Assembly (NCBI GenBank): GCA_020686985.1
Contig: JAJEPU010000015.1
Location: forward strand, 1 to 64,000
From: Brotaphodocola catenula
GTDB lineage: Bacteria > Bacillota > Clostridia > Lachnospirales > Lachnospiraceae
DNA length: 64,000 nucleotides
Direction of reading: 5' to 3'
Part shown: in pieces, positions 54,201 through 62,306 of the stretch
How the letters are laid out: each line of letters starts with the position of its first letter
Numbering within the stretch: the stretch's first letter is position 1
Translations under genes and position numbers: made by a program
Notes under the pieces: generated by a model
The model's input: the letters and a program-made list of their open reading frames with translations, nothing else
Told to the model about the DNA's origin: nothing
Database searches by the model: none

Positions 54201-55898
54201 GTAGGTTCTCGAGGTTCAGTTGGCTCATCGTTTGTCGCAGCGATGGCAGGAATCACCGAGGTAAACTCGCTGAGCCCGCATTACGTCTGCATGCACTGCC
54301 ATTATTATGATTTTGATTCAGAAGAGGTAAAGAAATTCTCGGGTATGGCAGGTTGTGATATGCCTGACCGTGTCTGTCCGGTCTGCGGAAAACAGCTGAC
54401 GAAAGCGGGATTTGACATTCCGTTCGAGACCTTCCTGGGATTTAAGGGCGACAAGGAGCCGGATATCGATCTGAACTTCTCGGGTGAGTACCAGAGTAAG
54501 GCGCATGACTACACCGAGGTTATTTTCGGAAAAGGTCAGACCTTCCGCGCGGGAACAATCGGTACACTCGCAGATAAGACCGCATTCGGCTTCGTGAAAA
54601 AATACTTTGAGGAGCGTGGTGTTCACAAGAGAAACTGTGAGATTGAGCGAATCGTTGAGGGCTGTGTCGGCGTTCGACGGACGACCGGTCAGCACCCGGG
54701 CGGTATTGTCGTTCTGCCGATCGGTGAGGAGATCTACTCCTTTACTCCGGTACAGCGACCGGCAAACGATATGACGACGAAGACTGTGACGACACACTTC
54801 GATTACCACTCGATTGACCACAACCTCTTAAAACTTGATATTCTCGGACACGATGATCCGACGATGATTCGTATGCTTCAGGATCTGACCGGACTTGACC
54901 CGGTTGCCGACATTCCGCTCGACAGCCCGGAGGTCATGTCGCTGTTTCAGAATACGTCGGCGCTCGGTGTCACGCCCGAGGATCTCGGTGGATGTAAGCT
55001 CGGCGCACTCGGAATTCCGGAGTTTGGAACCGATTTTGCAATGCAGATGTTGATTGATGCCCAGCCGAAGTATTTCTCGGATCTGGTGCGTATCGCGGGT
55101 CTGGCACACGGAACCGATGTATGGCTCGGAAATGCAAAAGACCTGATTTTGAGCGGTCAGGCAACGATTCAGACTGCGATCTGTTGTCGAGACGATATCA
55201 TGGTTTATCTGATTCAGAAAGGCATGGAGGAGGGACTCTCGTTCACGATCATGGAGTCTGTCCGAAAAGGTAAGGGACTTAAGAGCGAGTGGATTGAGGC
55301 GATGCTCGCCCACGATGTCCCGCAGTGGTACATTGACTCGTGCCTGAAGATTAAATACATGTTCCCGAAGGCGCATGCAGCGGCTTACGTTATGATGGCA
55401 TGGCGAGTGGCGTACTGTAAGGTGTTCTATCCGCTCGCGTACTATGCAGCATTCTTCAGTATCCGTGCGAGCGGATTTTCGTATGAGCTGATGTGTCAGG
55501 GACGTGAAAAACTCGAGTTCCATCTTGCCGACTACCGCAAGCGTCAGGACTCGCTCTCGAAGAAAGAGCAGGATACCCTGCGCGACATGAGAATTGTGCA
55601 GGAGATGTATGCGCGCGGATTTGAATTCATGCCGATTGACATTTATCGTGCGCAGGCAGACCGTTTCCAGATTATTGATGGAAAATTGATGCCGTCGCTT
55701 GCAAGTATCGACGGAATGGGAGATAAGGCAGCCGAGGGTGTCGTGGAAGCTGCGGCAGAGGGACCATTCCTGTCGCGCGAGGATTTCAGAAACCGCTCGA
55801 AGGTCAGCAAGACGCTCTGCGATCTGATGGCGGATATGGGGCTTCTCGGCGATCTGCCGGAGAGCAACCAGCTCTCGCTGTTTGATTTTACGGCGTAG
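51243..55898 (+). CDS. polC: DNA polymerase III alpha subunit, PolC type
   Basis: The replicative polymerase has about 1551 residues. In order there is an N-terminal domain (EFLEVFPGL), an Ala/Gly/Ser/Thr-rich linker (about 205-315), an OB domain, the PHP domain (VELHCHTKMSDMDGVSD), an inserted DEDDh proofreading exonuclease (YVVFDIETTGFSP), and the C-family palm with GSRGSVGSSF and EPDIDLNFSGEYQ. Zinc-binding cysteines CMHCHYY and CPVCGK are present. The start is uncertain: ATG 51243 matches the family N-terminus but its aaagga is 15 bases away; ATG 51231 and TTG 51219 are alternatives. It ends the operon. Confidence 0.97.
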   Translation: MKEFLEVFPGLHMTDQMKELMGMVKVDRVSMTRDRRLIRVYIESPRLIHRKNIMDLERGIADQLFYGKQIQIRIFEKYHLSEQYTPEKLLSAYRDSLLLELKHYSIVEYSIFRKAQFSFPEPDLLHMTVEDTMINRDKAGELKRILEKVFYERCSVPVEIEFEYVPATRAKASIERELLAEQEALRMTRAVADVLNLRARTGDGQDESNGASATGTDGAGVEEAGTRKSSGANSYGAGTTGNAGNTKQAGTANAGGGISGGESLAKGAAKSASAGSDNGTVSGGAGAHPGNLRGGKRENFKKSDWSSGGYRKKSDNPDVLYGRDFEDDFVEIEKIEGEVGEVTIRGKILKKDSRLLKSGKTIVMFQVTDFTDTITVKLFADPDSLEEINKATAEKSFIRLRGMTTIDKFDGELTIGSVRGIKKGEDFTSKRMDHSPLKRVELHCHTKMSDMDGVSDVKDIVKRAKSWGMPAIAVTDHGCVQAFTEANHALDKGDDFKILYGVEGYLVDDMKQLVENSKGQDLLGSYVVFDIETTGFSPEKNKIIEIGAVKVVDGKITEKFSTFVNPDVPIPFEIEKLTSINDEMVLPVPKIDVVLPDFLKFCEGCALVAHNASFDVSFIAHNAKEQGLPFDPTVLDTVAMARHLLPNLNRFKLDTVAKALGVSLENHHRAVDDAGATAEIFVKFVEMLRARGVENLNQLNEMSELSADMIKKLPTHHVIIIAKNEVGRINLYRLVSWSHINYFAKRPRIPKSVLNGYREGLIIGSACEAGELYQALLRGLPEAELMKIADFYDFLEIQPLGNNAFMLRDEKSSVKTWQDLEDLNKRIVQMGEALGKPVCATCDVHFLNPEDEIYRRILMAGQGFNDADDQAPLFLRTTEEMLREFEYLGPDKAEEVVITNTRMIADMCERISPVRPDKCPPVIADSDETLRKICYDRAHEIYGEELPTIVVERLERELNSIISNGFAVMYIIAQKLVWKSVEDGYLVGSRGSVGSSFVAAMAGITEVNSLSPHYVCMHCHYYDFDSEEVKKFSGMAGCDMPDRVCPVCGKQLTKAGFDIPFETFLGFKGDKEPDIDLNFSGEYQSKAHDYTEVIFGKGQTFRAGTIGTLADKTAFGFVKKYFEERGVHKRNCEIERIVEGCVGVRRTTGQHPGGIVVLPIGEEIYSFTPVQRPANDMTTKTVTTHFDYHSIDHNLLKLDILGHDDPTMIRMLQDLTGLDPVADIPLDSPEVMSLFQNTSALGVTPEDLGGCKLGALGIPEFGTDFAMQMLIDAQPKYFSDLVRIAGLAHGTDVWLGNAKDLILSGQATIQTAICCRDDIMVYLIQKGMEEGLSFTIMESVRKGKGLKSEWIEAMLAHDVPQWYIDSCLKIKYMFPKAHAAAYVMMAWRVAYCKVFYPLAYYAAFFSIRASGFSYELMCQGREKLEFHLADYRKRQDSLSKKEQDTLRDMRIVQEMYARGFEFMPIDIYRAQADRFQIIDGKLMPSLASIDGMGDKAAEGVVEAAAEGPFLSREDFRNRSKVSKTLCDLMADMGLLGDLPESNQLSLFDFTA

Positions 55899-55936
55899 TG
55901 TTTAGAGAGTTCTTTTATTCCTTTCTGGGAAAACTG

Positions 55937-55990
55937 AAACTGCTGGAGAGAAGACGTGCAGTCTGCATGTCTGATTTCCGGCAGTTTTTT
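55937..55990 (+). terminator. Large terminator after polC
   Basis: aaactgctgg pairs with ccggcagttt and an inner stem pairs gacgtgca with tgcatgtc, followed by a T-run. It ends the pyrH-polC transcription block. The rest of the spacer to 56105 shows nothing that I can name. Confidence 0.85.
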
Positions 55991-56105
55991 CGTATAACTC
56001 AGAATTACGTGATAAGTTGTTGCAAGCATTGGGTTGAACGGAATGGGAAACTGCGTTATAGGGAATTATTGAGAAATATTAGGATTTATTTGAGAAAATG
56101 GGTAC

Positions 56106-56156
56106 TTGACAGAATCAGAAGATCGCGCTATATTGAATATACCCACAGGGGGTATA
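56106..56156 (+). promoter_or_regulatory. Copper-responsive promoter with CsoR-type operator
   Basis: TTGACA at 56106-56111 and TATATT at 56129-56134 are spaced by 17 bases. The inverted repeat tataccc-acagg-gggtata at 56138-56156 overlaps the start site, the place for a repressor. A/T arms with inner CCC and GGG are the known CsoR operator form. The first gene encodes a CsoR-family protein, so autoregulation is expected. Confidence 0.85.
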
Positions 56157-56260
56157 TAATTGAGAAGGGAGGACTGTCTTCCATTCTGAATTATACGCTC
56201 CATGAGTGTTGACTTGAAATAACTCGCTTGCGTGGGAAATCAGATAAATGGGAGTATCAC

Positions 56261-56593
56261 ATGGAAGAAAAGAAAGAGACCAAAGAAACCTGTGAAAAAA
56301 AGTGCTGTTGCCATCACAAGACCAAAGAGCGTTCGGAGAAGGAGTACAAGGATTTGATTCATCGCTTAAACCGGATTGAAGGCCAGATTCGGGGGATTAA
56401 GGGAATGGTGGAGAAGGATGCGTACTGCCCGGATATTCTTGTTCAGGTTGCAGCGGCAAATGCGGCGCTGAACAGTTTCAATAAGGTTCTTCTTGCAAAC
56501 CATATCCGCACCTGTGTGGCGGACGATATCCGGGAGGGACATGAGGAGACAATCGATGAGCTCGTTCATGTTCTCCAAAAGCTGATGAAGTAA
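56261..56593 (+). CDS. csoR: CsoR-family metal-sensing repressor
   Basis: The start at 56261 follows gggag and gives 110 residues. An N-terminal Lys/Glu/Cys/His-rich tail (CEKKCCCHHK) precedes the DUF156 helical core LIHRLNRIEGQIRGIKGMV. The copper ligands of the family, Cys-His-Cys, are seen as YCPD and NHIRTC. Copper binding releases the protein from the operator at 56138-56156. It directly precedes a copper ATPase, which supports copper over nickel or formaldehyde sensing. The extra N-terminal metal-rich tail is unusual but not unique. Confidence 0.92.
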   Translation: MEEKKETKETCEKKCCCHHKTKERSEKEYKDLIHRLNRIEGQIRGIKGMVEKDAYCPDILVQVAAANAALNSFNKVLLANHIRTCVADDIREGHEETIDELVHVLQKLMK

Positions 56594-56610
56594 ATGAAAA
56601 AAGAGAACAG

Positions 56611-56660
56611 ACAGATACAGATGGATGCAGATTGATGTAGATTGATGTAGATGTTTAGAT
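56611..56660 (+). repeat. Decamer tandem repeats between csoR and copA
   Basis: Five ten-base units stand in register: acagatacag, atggatgcag, attgatgtag, attgatgtag and atgtttagat. Two are identical. They fill the csoR-copA spacer. Confidence 0.65.
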
Positions 56661-56736
56661 CAATTCAGGTGGATTTAAGTAGACAGAAGCCCTGCATTCT
56701 TGTATTTGACCTGTTTTAGAAGGGAGCGAAGAGATT

Positions 56737-59394
56737 GTGAAACAATATACAGTGACAGGAATGAGCTGTGCCGCATGCAGTGCGAGAGTCGAAAAGGCAG
56801 TCTCGAAAGTGCCGGGAGTGACTTCCTGTTCGGTCAGCCTGTTGACGAATTCGATGGGTGTCGAGGGAACTGCTGACAGTTCTGCGATTATCTCGGCGGT
56901 TATCGAGGCCGGATACGGTGCTTCAGAGAAAGGCGCAAAGAGCGGGGAAAAGAGTGGAGGTGCGATGAGCGCGTCCGAGGGAGAGGAGATGCTCAAGGAT
57001 CATGAGACTCCGATTCTGAAACGTCGTTTGTGCTACTCGATTGGATTTTTGCTTGTCCTGATGTATTTCTCAATGGGACATATGATGTGGGGATGGCCAC
57101 TTCCATCCTTCTTAAATGGCAATCATGTGGCAATGGGACTGATCCAGATGCTTTTAGCGATCGCGATCATGGTGATCAACCAGAAGTTCTTTATCAGTGG
57201 ATATAAGAGTCTTGCACACCGCGCTCCGAATATGGATACGCTGGTTGCCCTCGGCTCAACCGCCGCTTTCGTGTACAGCACCTACGCACTGTTTGCGATG
57301 ACAGATGCTCAGGTCAAAAACGATATGGACCGCGTGATGATGTATATGGATGAGTTCTATTTTGAGTCGTCAGCAATGATTCTGACGCTGATCACGGTTG
57401 GAAAAATGCTTGAGGCCCGCTCAAAGGGAAAGACGACCGATGCCTTGAAGAGCCTGATGAAGCTCGCACCGAAGACGGCGACTGTTGTCAGAGATGGTGC
57501 AGAAGTTAGCGTGTCGATCGATCAGGTGCAGAAGGGCGATGTGTTTGTTGTGCGTCCGGGCGAGAATATTCCGGTCGATGGAATTGTGCTTGAGGGAAAC
57601 AGTGCAGTCAATGAGTCGGCACTGACCGGTGAGAGTATTCCGGTCGATAAGACGGTCGGAGATAGGGTTTCGGCAGCAACTGTCAACCAGTCCGGCTTCA
57701 TCCGCTGTCAGGCGACGCGCGTCGGAGAGGACACAACGCTCTCCCAGATCATCCAGATGGTCAGCGACGCGGCAGCGACGAAAGCGCCGATCGCAAAGAT
57801 TGCCGATAAGGTTTCCGGAGTCTTTGTTCCGACGGTAATCACGATTGCGATTCTCACGACGATTGTATGGCTTCTCGCAGGAGAGAGCTTTGGATTTGCA
57901 CTTGCAAGAGGAATTTCCGTTCTCGTTATCAGCTGTCCATGTGCACTTGGACTTGCAACGCCGGTTGCGATCATGGTCGGAAATGGAATGGGCGCAAAGA
58001 ATGGTATCATGTTTAAGACCGCTGTTTCTCTGGAAGAAACTGGCAAGATGGATATCGTTGCCCTCGATAAAACCGGAACGATCACAAGTGGAGAGCCGAA
58101 GGTTACCGATATGATTCCGCTCGACGCAGAATCGGAGAACGAGCTTTTAAAACTTGCGTGTGCACTTGAGAAGAAGAGTGAGCATCCGCTGGCAAAAGCT
58201 GTTCTTGCACGGGCAGAAGAAAATGGAATCGAAGCCGGTGAGACGATGGATTTCCAGGCACTTCCGGGAAATGGTCTGACCGCAATCGCGGAGGATGGAA
58301 GCGTTCTTTGCGGAGGAAATCTGAAATTTATTGAGACGCAGGTAGAAGTTTCTGAGAGCGTGAGAGCACAGGCAGAACGCCTTTCCGAGCAGGGAAAGAC
58401 CCCGCTGTTCTTCAGCCAGGACAAGAAACTTGCAGGTATTATCGCCGTTGCAGATGTAATTAAGAAAGACAGCCCGCGGGCAGTCAAGGAGCTTCAGAAT
58501 ATGGGAATCCGCGTTGTCATGCTGACCGGTGACAATGAGCGCACCGCAAAGGCGATCGGCGCACAGGCAGGTGTCGATCAGGTAATCGCGGGCGTGCTTC
58601 CGGAAGGAAAAGAAGCCGTGATCCGTTCCCTGAAAGAGCAGGGCAAGGTGGCAATGGTCGGAGATGGCATCAACGATGCACCGGCACTCACGAGAGCTGA
58701 TATCGGTATTGCGATCGGAGCAGGTACGGACATCGCGATCGACGCAGCCGATGTTGTGCTGATGAAGAGCCGTTTAAGCGATGTACCGGCGGCGATTCGT
58801 CTGAGCCGTGCGACATTGCGGAACATTCACGAAAACCTGTTCTGGGCGTTCTTCTACAACGTGATCGGCATTCCGCTGGCAGCGGGTGTCTGGTATCCGC
58901 TGTTCCACATAAAGCTGAATCCGATGTTCGGAGCAGCAGCAATGAGTCTGTCCAGTTTCTGCGTAGTGACAAATGCGCTGAGACTGAACCTGTTTAAGAT
59001 GTATGATGCCAGCCGGGACAAAAAACGGAAGACGACAGCTAAGCATGTCGCAGCCGGTGCGGATGGAGTGTCCGGGCAGGAGAATCATAAATTCCAAACG
59101 GAGAAATCCGAAATGGAAAACAAAATGGCAGGCAAGTCCGGTAACGGAACTGCAACTGCTAAAACAAATAAGGAGGAGTCGAACATGACAAAGACAATCA
59201 AGATTGAGGGTATGATGTGCGGACACTGCGAGGCAACGGTCAAGAAGGCACTCGAGGCACTGCCGGAGGTAGCAGGCGCAGAAGTCAGCCATGAGAAGGG
59301 AACCGCAGTGGTTACTCTGACCGCAGAGGTGAGCGATGACGTGCTCAAGAAGACCGTAGAAGACAAAGATTACACCGTAACGGGAATCGAGTAA
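56737..59394 (+). CDS. copA: Copper-exporting P1B-type ATPase with C-terminal CopZ domain
   Basis: A GTG start with gggagcg upstream gives 885 residues. An N-terminal heavy-metal domain has MSCAACS (Cys11, Cys14). The ATPase core shows the membrane metal site CPC at residues 400-402, the phosphorylation motif DKTGTI with Asp444, and [12 protein letters not shown]. The family usually ends near residue 760 here; instead a Lys/Ser/Glu-rich linker of about 55 residues joins a second metal domain with MMCGHC. That part has its own ribosome site and start at 59185. It exports Cu(I) and is controlled by CsoR. The C-terminal extension is the unusual feature. Confidence 0.95.
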   Translation: MKQYTVTGMSCAACSARVEKAVSKVPGVTSCSVSLLTNSMGVEGTADSSAIISAVIEAGYGASEKGAKSGEKSGGAMSASEGEEMLKDHETPILKRRLCYSIGFLLVLMYFSMGHMMWGWPLPSFLNGNHVAMGLIQMLLAIAIMVINQKFFISGYKSLAHRAPNMDTLVALGSTAAFVYSTYALFAMTDAQVKNDMDRVMMYMDEFYFESSAMILTLITVGKMLEARSKGKTTDALKSLMKLAPKTATVVRDGAEVSVSIDQVQKGDVFVVRPGENIPVDGIVLEGNSAVNESALTGESIPVDKTVGDRVSAATVNQSGFIRCQATRVGEDTTLSQIIQMVSDAAATKAPIAKIADKVSGVFVPTVITIAILTTIVWLLAGESFGFALARGISVLVISCPCALGLATPVAIMVGNGMGAKNGIMFKTAVSLEETGKMDIVALDKTGTITSGEPKVTDMIPLDAESENELLKLACALEKKSEHPLAKAVLARAEENGIEAGETMDFQALPGNGLTAIAEDGSVLCGGNLKFIETQVEVSESVRAQAERLSEQGKTPLFFSQDKKLAGIIAVADVIKKDSPRAVKELQNMGIRVVMLTGDNERTAKAIGAQAGVDQVIAGVLPEGKEAVIRSLKEQGKVAMVGDGINDAPALTRADIGIAIGAGTDIAIDAADVVLMKSRLSDVPAAIRLSRATLRNIHENLFWAFFYNVIGIPLAAGVWYPLFHIKLNPMFGAAAMSLSSFCVVTNALRLNLFKMYDASRDKKRKTTAKHVAAGADGVSGQENHKFQTEKSEMENKMAGKSGNGTATAKTNKEESNMTKTIKIEGMMCGHCEATVKKALEALPEVAGAEVSHEKGTAVVTLTAEVSDDVLKKTVEDKDYTVTGIE
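59185..59394 (+). CDS. copZ: Nested in-frame copper chaperone CopZ (predicted internal start)
   Basis: Inside the 3' end of copA, aaggagg at 59170-59176 lies eight bases before an in-frame ATG at 59185. It would give a 69-residue protein with [20 protein letters not shown] and the full ferredoxin-like heavy-metal fold, the size and motif of a free CopZ chaperone. The ribosome site is as strong as those of real starts in the window and encodes the linker residues KEES. Either the gene gives both a fusion and a free chaperone, or copA and copZ fused recently and kept the old start. Confidence 0.6.
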   Translation: MTKTIKIEGMMCGHCEATVKKALEALPEVAGAEVSHEKGTAVVTLTAEVSDDVLKKTVEDKDYTVTGIE

Positions 59395-59449
59395 AATCGG
59401 GAAATAAAGATAATTATTCATCATTATGTAATTCTAACCATTTCGTAAG

Positions 59450-59480
59450 GCAGAAGAGGAGACAATTCCCCTTCTGCTTT
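59450..59480 (+). terminator. Terminator of the copper operon
   Basis: gcagaagagg pairs with ccccttctgc with one A-C mismatch, followed by tttatgcatttt. Confidence 0.7.
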
Positions 59481-59576
59481 ATGCATTTTATTTATACACA
59501 GTGATTTTTTCACCCCTATTTTCTGGACAATCTTGGTCTAATGAAAACAAAAGAAATCTATAATATCAAAAAATAC

Positions 59577-59605
59577 TTGCTTTTCCTCAAACAGGGATAT
59601 ATACT
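59577..59605 (+). promoter_or_regulatory. Promoter of the LoaP-polysaccharide operon
   Basis: TTGCTT at 59577-59582 and TATACT at 59600-59605 are 17 bases apart. The next secure gene starts 745 bases later, so this implies a long untranslated leader. Confidence 0.6.
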
Positions 59606-60349
59606 ATACACGACCGTAGGCACTAATTTCAGAGAATTTTCTTATTGAAATGAGTTTACTTACTATTTTCCATTATCTGCAAGAAACAAACGGAAAAATG
59701 TGGCAAAGACATCATGGACGGGCGTAAAATCGCAGATTATCTGGTTCAAACAGCACCGAAAGAAGCAATTCTGATGGTCTCATATTCAGATAACTGGCGA
59801 CTCTCAGAAGGAGAGTGCGACAGCCACACGATCTGCAACGTTTCAAAGGACAAGATAGTAAAGCGGTGCAGATTTTTTTTGCATAAAAGAAGATTTAAGA
59901 AGTGTTTAGATGTATTTTCCGGCATGCAAAATGAATCAATCAAACAGGATCAAAAGATTCAAACAAAAGAAAAATACTGGAATTTATTGAAATCGTCGCT
60001 TTGTCGCGTTTCAATGATCTGGTTGTCACATTGGATATACACAGGACTATCCCAGAGAGAAGAGTAAAAAATCAGAATAGAGATATTCTGATAAAAAAAT
60101 TGTCTTTGAGATAGATGGTGGTTTATTATCAAAAACAGTCTGGTATTGGCGTCAGCAATAGCGGAATGGCGAAGCTTACCCAAAATCAGACCATATTACT
60201 TCATATTATCAAAAAATCTTTTGAAAAAGAAAGATATGAAAGATATTTTTCAATATCGAAAGAGGACTTTTGAGCGATATGAGCGATATATTTCGCAAAA
60301 ATCCAAGAGTTATTTATTACATAAAAGATAGAAGTATGAGAAAGCAGAT
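59606..60349 (+). other. Long non-coding leader before loaP
   Basis: About 740 bases lack a gene I trust; a 117-codon open frame at 59714-60067 has poor codon use and no ribosome site. Three structures stand out. atcagaata-gaga-tattctgat at 60071-60092 is a perfect nine-pair hairpin. gtctggtattgg (60138-60149) pairs with ccaaaatcagac (60180-60191), mostly intact, enclosing a further folded part. Two nine-base tandem duplications, gaaagatat twice (60229-60246) and gagcgatat twice (60272-60289), follow. A regulated leader is likely. Confidence 0.45.
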
Positions 60350-60889
60350 ATGATAAGACAAGAGACGGATTGGTATGCAATCCAAATTTTATCCGGACAA
60401 GATCACGTCACTCAGGAGTATTGTCGTTCCGTTCTCTCAAAAGACCTTCTCCCGGAAGTCTTTTGTCCGGAACTCAAATATCACAAAAAGTATCACGGCG
60501 CCTGGCATGAGGAAAGGAAACTCCTCTTTCCGGGCTATCTTTTTGTTGTAACAAAGCAGATTGATGAGTTGAAAGATGCACTGCACCAGATTCCTAAACT
60601 GACAAAAGTCCTTGGAACAGACAATACCCCGGTAGCACTCTCCGAAAAGGAAGTGGCATTTTTAAAACATTTCCTGAATTCCGATTATGAGGTAGACATC
60701 TCAGAAGGAATTCTTGTTGGAGATCAGTTAATCATCCAGTCTGGTCCATTAAAAGGAATGGAAGGAATTGTAAAACGCATCGATCGCCACAAGCGAATCG
60801 CTGTGATCGAGACAGATATGTTCCACCGAAAGATTGAGATGACGGTGGGATTGGAAGTAGTAGAAAAAAGAGAAGTAGCAGAGAAGTAA
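60350..60889 (+). CDS. loaP: LoaP-type transcription antiterminator (NusG paralog)
   Basis: The 179-residue protein begins with a NusG N-terminal domain: DWYAIQILSGQDHVTQEYC, LLPEVFCPELK and RKLLFPGYLFV, with the GYLFV core that contacts RNA polymerase. A KOW domain follows (EGILVGDQLIIQSGPLKGMEG). It is shorter and more divergent than housekeeping NusG and heads a polysaccharide cluster, which is the known setting of LoaP. It should let polymerase pass terminators in the long operon behind it. A hairpin with a U-run lies 20 bases after its stop, a likely target. Its ribosome site is weak. Confidence 0.92.
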   Translation: MIRQETDWYAIQILSGQDHVTQEYCRSVLSKDLLPEVFCPELKYHKKYHGAWHEERKLLFPGYLFVVTKQIDELKDALHQIPKLTKVLGTDNTPVALSEKEVAFLKHFLNSDYEVDISEGILVGDQLIIQSGPLKGMEGIVKRIDRHKRIAVIETDMFHRKIEMTVGLEVVEKREVAEK

Positions 60890-60908
60890 TAAGTGGTAGG
60901 GAAGAATC

Positions 60909-60954
60909 AAGAGATTTCGGAAGCATGAGAATGCGGAAGGGTCTCTTATTTTTA
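60909..60954 (+). terminator. Two-helix hairpin terminator behind loaP, probable LoaP target
   Basis: aagagat (60909-60915) pairs with gtctctt (60941-60947). An internal loop has GGAA on both sides (60919-60922 and 60935-60938), which can form four tandem G-A pairs. The upper stem gcat-gaga-atgc has a GNRA-type loop. A U-rich tail follows. The form fits an intrinsic terminator that a loop-binding antiterminator could control. Confidence 0.7.
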
Positions 60955-61009
60955 TAGAAATTTTTATGGAAATCAATAATTCCTGCTAAGGGAGTTGAGG
61001 AGGATATGT

Positions 61010-62257
61010 ATGAAAAATTATAAAATCGCGGTTGCTGGTACTGGCTATGTAGGTCTCTCAATCGCTACGTTACTGGCTCAGCATCATCAGGTAACTGCAG
61101 TAGACATTGTGCCGGAGAAAATTGAGATGATCAACAATCGCAAGTCGCCGATTCAGGATGATTATATCGAAAAATATCTGGCAGAGAAAGATCTGGATCT
61201 GACGGCAACGCTGGATGCAAAGACCGCTTATTCCGATGCAGATTTTGTAGTCATTGCAGCCCCGACGAACTATGACAGCAAGACTCAGCATTTTGACACA
61301 TCTGCGGTCGAAGCAGTGATCAAGCTGGTTATCGAGTACAATCCGAATGCGATCATGGTAATCAAATCTACGATTCCGGTAGGTTATACTGCAAGCGTAA
61401 GAGAAAAGTTCAACAGCAAGAATATCATCTTTAGCCCGGAATTCCTGCGTGAATCCAAGGCACTGTATGACAATCTGTATCCGAGCCGTATCATTGTTGG
61501 TACAGATCTGAACGATGAGCGACTGGTAGAGTCCGCTCATGAGTTTGCTGGCTTGCTTCAGGAAGGTGCAATTAAAGAGAACATTGACACTTTGTTCATG
61601 GGCTTCACTGAGGCAGAGGCTGTTAAGCTGTTCGCTAATACCTACTTGGCTCTGCGTGTGGCTTACTTCAACGAGCTGGATACCTACGCAGAGAGCAAGG
61701 GCTTGAATACTCAGCAGATTATTGATGGTGTCTGCCTTGATCCGCGTATTGGCAGCCATTACAACAATCCGTCCTTTGGTTATGGTGGTTACTGCCTGCC
61801 GAAGGATACGAAACAGTTGCTGGCGAACTATGCCGATGTGCCGGAGAACTTGATTGAAGCAATTGTCGAGTCAAACCGTACTCGTAAAGATTTTATTGCG
61901 GATCGTGTTCTGAAGCTGGCAGGTTACTATGGCTATGACGAGGATAACGAATACAATGAAAAGCAGGAAAAGTCTGTGACCATTGGCGTATACCGCCTAA
62001 CCATGAAGAGCAACAGCGATAACTTCCGCCAGAGTTCGATTCAGGGTGTTATGAAGCGCGTTAAGGCGAAGGGCGCAACAGTTGTTATCTACGAGCCGAC
62101 ACTGAAAGATGGTGAGACGTTCTTTGGATCGGTAGTGGTCAATGATTTGGCTAAGTTCAAGGAAATGAGCAACGCAATTATCGCAAATCGTTACGACAAG
62201 TGTCTGAATGATGTGAAGGATAAGGTTTATACAAGAGATATTTTTCAGCGTGACTGA
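61010..62257 (+). CDS. ugd: UDP-glucose/UDP-hexose 6-dehydrogenase
   Basis: The ATG at 61010 follows gaggagg and gives 415 residues. The NAD-binding motif [11 protein letters not shown] is at the N-terminus, FSPEFLRES is in the central part, and the catalytic cysteine is in [11 protein letters not shown]. It oxidises a UDP-hexose to a UDP-hexuronate for capsule or exopolysaccharide. It is the first structural gene after loaP and so the first under antitermination. Length is normal for the family. Confidence 0.95.
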   Translation: MKNYKIAVAGTGYVGLSIATLLAQHHQVTAVDIVPEKIEMINNRKSPIQDDYIEKYLAEKDLDLTATLDAKTAYSDADFVVIAAPTNYDSKTQHFDTSAVEAVIKLVIEYNPNAIMVIKSTIPVGYTASVREKFNSKNIIFSPEFLRESKALYDNLYPSRIIVGTDLNDERLVESAHEFAGLLQEGAIKENIDTLFMGFTEAEAVKLFANTYLALRVAYFNELDTYAESKGLNTQQIIDGVCLDPRIGSHYNNPSFGYGGYCLPKDTKQLLANYADVPENLIEAIVESNRTRKDFIADRVLKLAGYYGYDEDNEYNEKQEKSVTIGVYRLTMKSNSDNFRQSSIQGVMKRVKAKGATVVIYEPTLKDGETFFGSVVVNDLAKFKEMSNAIIANRYDKCLNDVKDKVYTRDIFQRD

Positions 62258-62306
62258 TGATATGAATTAGCAGAAAAAGAAAAAATATACAGAAGGGAAA
62301 TCCAGA

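Noticed and set aside
43357-56003. A shared 12-base word gtataactcaga at 43357 and 55992, with a similar word near 36585
   Set aside because: In 64 kb many 12-base matches are expected by chance, and the similarity does not extend.
55898-56212. 104-codon frame running from the polC stop through the copper promoter
   Set aside because: It crosses a terminator and the CsoR operator, and its sequence has no protein-like pattern.
59714-60067. 117-codon open frame in the leader of the polysaccharide operon
   Set aside because: Codon use is unlike neighbours, no ribosome site precedes it, and the product shows no domain.
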